From positions 1-8,048 of the forward strand of contig JAODNG010000436.1 in assembly GCA_025465385.1 (NCBI GenBank): DNA of 8,048 nucleotides, read 5' to 3'. The DNA comes from Pseudonocardiales bacterium. GTDB taxonomy: Bacteria; Actinomycetota; Actinomycetes; Mycobacteriales; Pseudonocardiaceae. How positions within the stretch are numbered: position 1 is the stretch's first letter; every line of letters starts with the position of its first letter. The notes beneath the pieces were generated by a model that was given only the letters and a program-made list of their open reading frames with translations, was not told the DNA's origin and did no database searches. The position numbers and the translations under genes are program-made. This document shows positions 6,001 through 8,048 of this stretch, piece by piece.

Positions 6001-6064
6001 ACCATCGTCGTCGCTGACGATCTTGTCCTCGACGGCGGCGTAGATCCGGTTACCTGATCGGGCG

Positions 6065-6472
6065 TCAGGTCACCGGCACAAGTTCGGCGAGCAGGGCGCG
6101 GACGCGGCGATCGATCTCATCGCGGACAGGGCGTACCTCGTCCAGGGTCTTGCCGGCAGGATCGTCGAGTTGCCAGTCGAGGTAACGCTTGCTGGGAAAC
6201 ACGGGGCAGGCATCCCCACAGCCCATGGTGATGACTACGTCGGCGGCCTGGACGGCGTCGTCGGTCAGTGGTTTGGGGAATTCCTGGCCAAGGTCGATGC
6301 CCAGTTCCATCATCGCCTCGACGACAGCCGGGTTGATCTCCTCGGCTGGGGCGGAGCCGGCGGAGCGAACGGTGACCGCGCCCTTCGCATGATAGTGCAG
6401 TAGGGCAGCGGCCATCTGGGAGCGGCCGGCGTTGTGGACGCAGACGAACAGCACCTCGGACGCGGTGGGCAC
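6065..6472 (-). CDS. arsC: arsenate reductase, LMW-phosphatase fold
   Basis: The product (135 aa) reduces arsenate to arsenite, which the Acr3 pump can expel. The N-terminal P-loop FVCVHNAGRSQMA (9-21) is the CX5R motif, with nucleophile Cys11 and Arg17. The second active-site segment, VITMGCGDACPVFPSKRYLD (80-99), contains Cys85 and Cys89. The Asp-bearing loop DWQLDDPAG (99-107) follows. Three Cys in this layout suggest an intramolecular disulfide cascade coupled to thioredoxin, as in the S. aureus pI258 type; a mycothiol-coupled mechanism, known for corynebacterial relatives, cannot be excluded. The length is normal. The GTG start at 6472 has AAGGAG (complement of 6478-6483) five bases upstream. 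It is the last gene of the operon, and a broken helix-bundle piece lies just before it. Confidence 0.95.
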   Translation of the reverse strand: MPTASEVLFVCVHNAGRSQMAAALLHYHAKGAVTVRSAGSAPAEEINPAVVEAMMELGIDLGQEFPKPLTDDAVQAADVVITMGCGDACPVFPSKRYLDWQLDDPAGKTLDEVRPVRDEIDRRVRALLAELVPVT

Positions 6473-6484
6473 GATGACTCCTTG

Positions 6485-6726
6485 GATCTTGGCGGCGCCT
6501 GTAGGCGTTCACAGGCGAAACGGGTGACTAGAACGGGTAGATGGTGTGGATACGAGTGTTCAGCGCGAGCAGGTCGTAGGACTCGGCGATGCAACGGCGG
6601 ACGCTCTCGTCGGCGAAGGTGCCGTCGAAGTGGCGGGTCAGGCCGGCAGCAGCGTGGTCGAGCAGCAGGTCGACTTCGCTGATGCGGCAGCCGTCGATGT
6701 CCCGGCACCGCCGACTGACGGGTTGG
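6485..6726 (-). pseudogene. three-helix-bundle domain of ArsC type, frameshifted
   Basis: The frame with its stop at 6528-6530 reads LLLDHAAAGLTRHFDGTFAD, then ESVRRCIAESYDLLALNTRI and HT. These are the features of the small helical dimerization domain that actinobacteria carry as a separate protein or fused to the N-terminus of ArsC. After HT the reading degenerates (IYPF, stop). One frame over, the expected continuation LPVLVTRFACERLQA appears, so a single missing base at about 6542-6543 explains the break. No ATG or GTG lies in the main frame downstream of the acr3 stop; the only in-frame start seen is TTG 6788, inside acr3. The repaired frame has no stop before arsC begins, and arsC is in yet another frame, so this is not a simple split fusion. 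Its job would have been to help ArsC dimerize or couple to its reductant. Confidence 0.7.
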
Positions 6727-7842
6727 TCACGGGGTGGTTCGGGTACCGGTGACCTCCGCGGCGCGAACAGGTGCAGATGGGGTGACAAACCACCGTCGAG
6801 CGGCCAACGCGGCGTAGACCAATCCGACGAGCACGGGGACTTCGATCAGTGGGCCGACGACTCCGGCGAGAGCCTGGCCGCTGGTGGCGCCGAAGGTGGC
6901 GATAGCGACCGCGATGGCCAGTTCGAAGTTGTTGCCGGCAGCGGTGAACGCCAGCGTTGTGGTGCGCTCGTAGCTCAGACCCACAGTCTTGCCCAAGGCG
7001 AAGGACCCGGCCCACATGATTGCGAAGTAGGCCAGTAGGGGCAGCGCGATGCGGGCGACGTCTAGCGGCCGGCTGGTGATCTCGTAGCCTTGTAGGACGA
7101 AGAGGATCACGATGGTGAATAGCAGCCCGTAGAGCGCTATCGGTCCGACTCGGGGCAGCAACCGGGTCTCGTACCAGTCGCGGCCCTTGACTCGTTCGCC
7201 CAGGCGGCGGGTGAGGTAGCCCGCGATGAGCGGGATGCCGAGGAATACCAGTACCGAGCGGGCGATCGCCCAGGTGGACACGTCCAGCGCGGCGGTGTCC
7301 AGACCGAGCCAGCCGGGTAGGGCAAACAGGTAGAACCAGCCCAGACCGGCGAAGGCGAGCACCTGGAAAATCGAGTTGAGCGCGACCAGCACGGCGGCGG
7401 CTTCTCGGTCCCCGCCGGCCAGGTCGTTCCAGATGATGACCATGGCGATGCAACGGGCCAGCCCGACGATAATCAGTCCGGTGCGGTAGGCGGGCAGGTC
7501 AGGTAGGAACACCCAGGCCAGGGTAAACATCAGCGCCGGACCGAGCACCCAGTTGAGCAGCAGTGATGACACGAGCAGCCGCCGGTCACGGGTCACGGCG
7601 TCCAGGCGGTCGTAGCGGACCTTGGCCAGCACCGGGTACATCATCGCCAGCAGCCCGACCGCGATCGGCAGCGAGATCCCGGCGATCTGCACCGAGTCCA
7701 GGGCCGCACCGAGGCCGGGAACCAGCCGGCCGGCGGCCAACCCCAGCGCCATCGCGGCCACGATCCACACCGGTAGGAATCGGTCCAGCGTGGACAGTCG
7801 GCCCACCACACCCACCCCAGACCTGCTCACCGTGGCTGTCAC
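6727..7842 (-). CDS. acr3: arsenite efflux permease, Acr3 family
   Basis: The 371-residue protein has about ten hydrophobic segments, the normal Acr3 length. It carries the family's two key sites: GLARCIAMVIIWNDLA (127-142) with Cys131, and AGNNFELAIAVAI with Glu307. These match the essential Cys129 and Glu305 described for the Corynebacterium glutamicum Acr3. The segment VVGPLIEVPVLVGLVY near the C-terminus is also typical. It exports As(III), driven by the membrane potential or proton gradient. The start is GTG 7842 with GGAGGT (complement of 7849-7854) six bases upstream. It overlaps the arsR stop as GTGA, so the two are translationally coupled. The C-terminus ends normally after a short Arg/Thr-rich tail and is not fused to ArsC as in M. 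tuberculosis. Confidence 0.96.
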   Translation of the reverse strand: MTATVSRSGVGVVGRLSTLDRFLPVWIVAAMALGLAAGRLVPGLGAALDSVQIAGISLPIAVGLLAMMYPVLAKVRYDRLDAVTRDRRLLVSSLLLNWVLGPALMFTLAWVFLPDLPAYRTGLIIVGLARCIAMVIIWNDLAGGDREAAAVLVALNSIFQVLAFAGLGWFYLFALPGWLGLDTAALDVSTWAIARSVLVFLGIPLIAGYLTRRLGERVKGRDWYETRLLPRVGPIALYGLLFTIVILFVLQGYEITSRPLDVARIALPLLAYFAIMWAGSFALGKTVGLSYERTTTLAFTAAGNNFELAIAVAIATFGATSGQALAGVVGPLIEVPVLVGLVYAALAARRWFVTPSAPVRAAEVTGTRTTP

Positions 7843-8048
7843 GCTGGCACCTCCGCCGGGTCTGTGACTAGCACGTCGGAGAGCTGGCGCAGCAGTTGCG
7901 GGCGGACTCGGTAGTAGATCCAGGTGCCGCGCCGCTCACCCTCGATCAACCCGGCTTCCCGCAGCACCTTGAGGTGATGGCTGATCGTCGGTCCCGACAG
8001 CTCAAATGCCCCGCTCAGGTCACACACGCAGGCTTCTCCGCCAGCGTG
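7839..8048 (-). CDS. arsR: ArsR-family arsenite-responsive repressor, 5' end cut by the window
   Basis: The last 69 residues are visible; the N-terminus lies beyond the window edge. The metal-site motif GEACVCDLSGAF, with the CxC pair (8023-8031), corresponds to the ELCVCDL arsenite site at the start of the recognition region in plasmid-type ArsR. It is followed by the recognition helix LSGPTISHHLKVLREAGLI and the wing GERRGTWIYYRV. Binding of As(III) or Sb(III) should release it from the operon promoter, which must lie to the right of this window. The stop overlaps the acr3 GTG start. It is clearly distinct from the CmtR-like repressor on the + strand, whose Cys lie in ACLRGC, so the two clusters answer to different metals. 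A start at ATG within the visible part is only an artefact of the truncation. Confidence 0.94.
   Translation of the reverse strand, partial: HAGGEACVCDLSGAFELSGPTISHHLKVLREAGLIEGERRGTWIYYRVRPQLLRQLSDVLVTDPAEVPA

Noticed and set aside
5136..6029. Twelve-base direct repeat CGATCTTGTCCT at 5136-5147 and 6018-6029, flanking the methyltransferase gene
   Set aside because: In an 8-kb window about two 12-base matches are expected by chance; there are no inverted ends or transposase.
6117..6512. Arg-rich - strand frame overlapping arsC
   Set aside because: Out-of-frame reading of arsC, which has a CX5R motif and its own ribosome binding site.
7563..7871. + strand open frames (7563-7871, 7622-7867) opposite acr3
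   Set aside because: Pro/Arg/Ser-rich shadows of the acr3 gene.

Overview
The window is GC-rich (about 50% GC in the first 120 bases, clearly higher in most of the rest). It has GTG starts, 4-base start/stop overlaps, a leaderless-type promoter and actinobacterial gene families: a CmtR-like repressor, Acr3, and a LMW-PTP-type ArsC with a separate helix-bundle piece. It most likely comes from a soil or environmental actinomycete; the genus cannot be set from the sequence alone. The mix of heavy-metal resistance genes and broken gene fragments suggests an accessory region.

Positions 1-2119 (left part) are gene-poor and hold fragments. There is a tiny zinc-ribbon ORF (162-293), a stretch with no recognisable gene (294-681), the C-terminal DNA-binding part of a PucR/CdaR-type regulator without its sensor part (682-1056), a STAS-domain protein (1160-1618) followed by a doubtful coupled ORF, and an unidentified coding-like stretch up to about 2072. 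An AraC-family regulator (2120-3109) follows; its natural start appears to be at 2073, cut off by a one-base frameshift.

Positions 3278-5917 (middle, + strand) form a soft-metal resistance cluster. It begins with a promoter and dyad that overlap the start of a CmtR-like Cd/Pb-sensing ArsR-family repressor. That gene overlaps by ATGA a short CDF-like cation transporter with Cys pairs at both ends. A second, homologous transporter gene follows but is broken by an in-frame TGA and a frameshift and lacks a canonical start. A class I SAM methyltransferase resembling the METTL7 group, with its own strong ribosome binding site, closes the cluster.

Positions 6065-8048 (right, - strand, convergent) form an arsenic operon read arsR (cut by the window edge) - acr3 - a broken three-helix-bundle piece - arsC. 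ArsR senses arsenite, ArsC reduces arsenate to arsenite, and Acr3 expels arsenite. The two resistance clusters end tail to tail with a 147-base gap that contains GC-rich inverted repeats.

A recurring theme is damage. Three separate genes (araC, the second transporter, the helix-bundle gene) each make better sense if exactly one base is missing. That means either gene decay or systematic sequencing/assembly errors. No transposase, integrase, tRNA, rRNA or CRISPR array was recognised.
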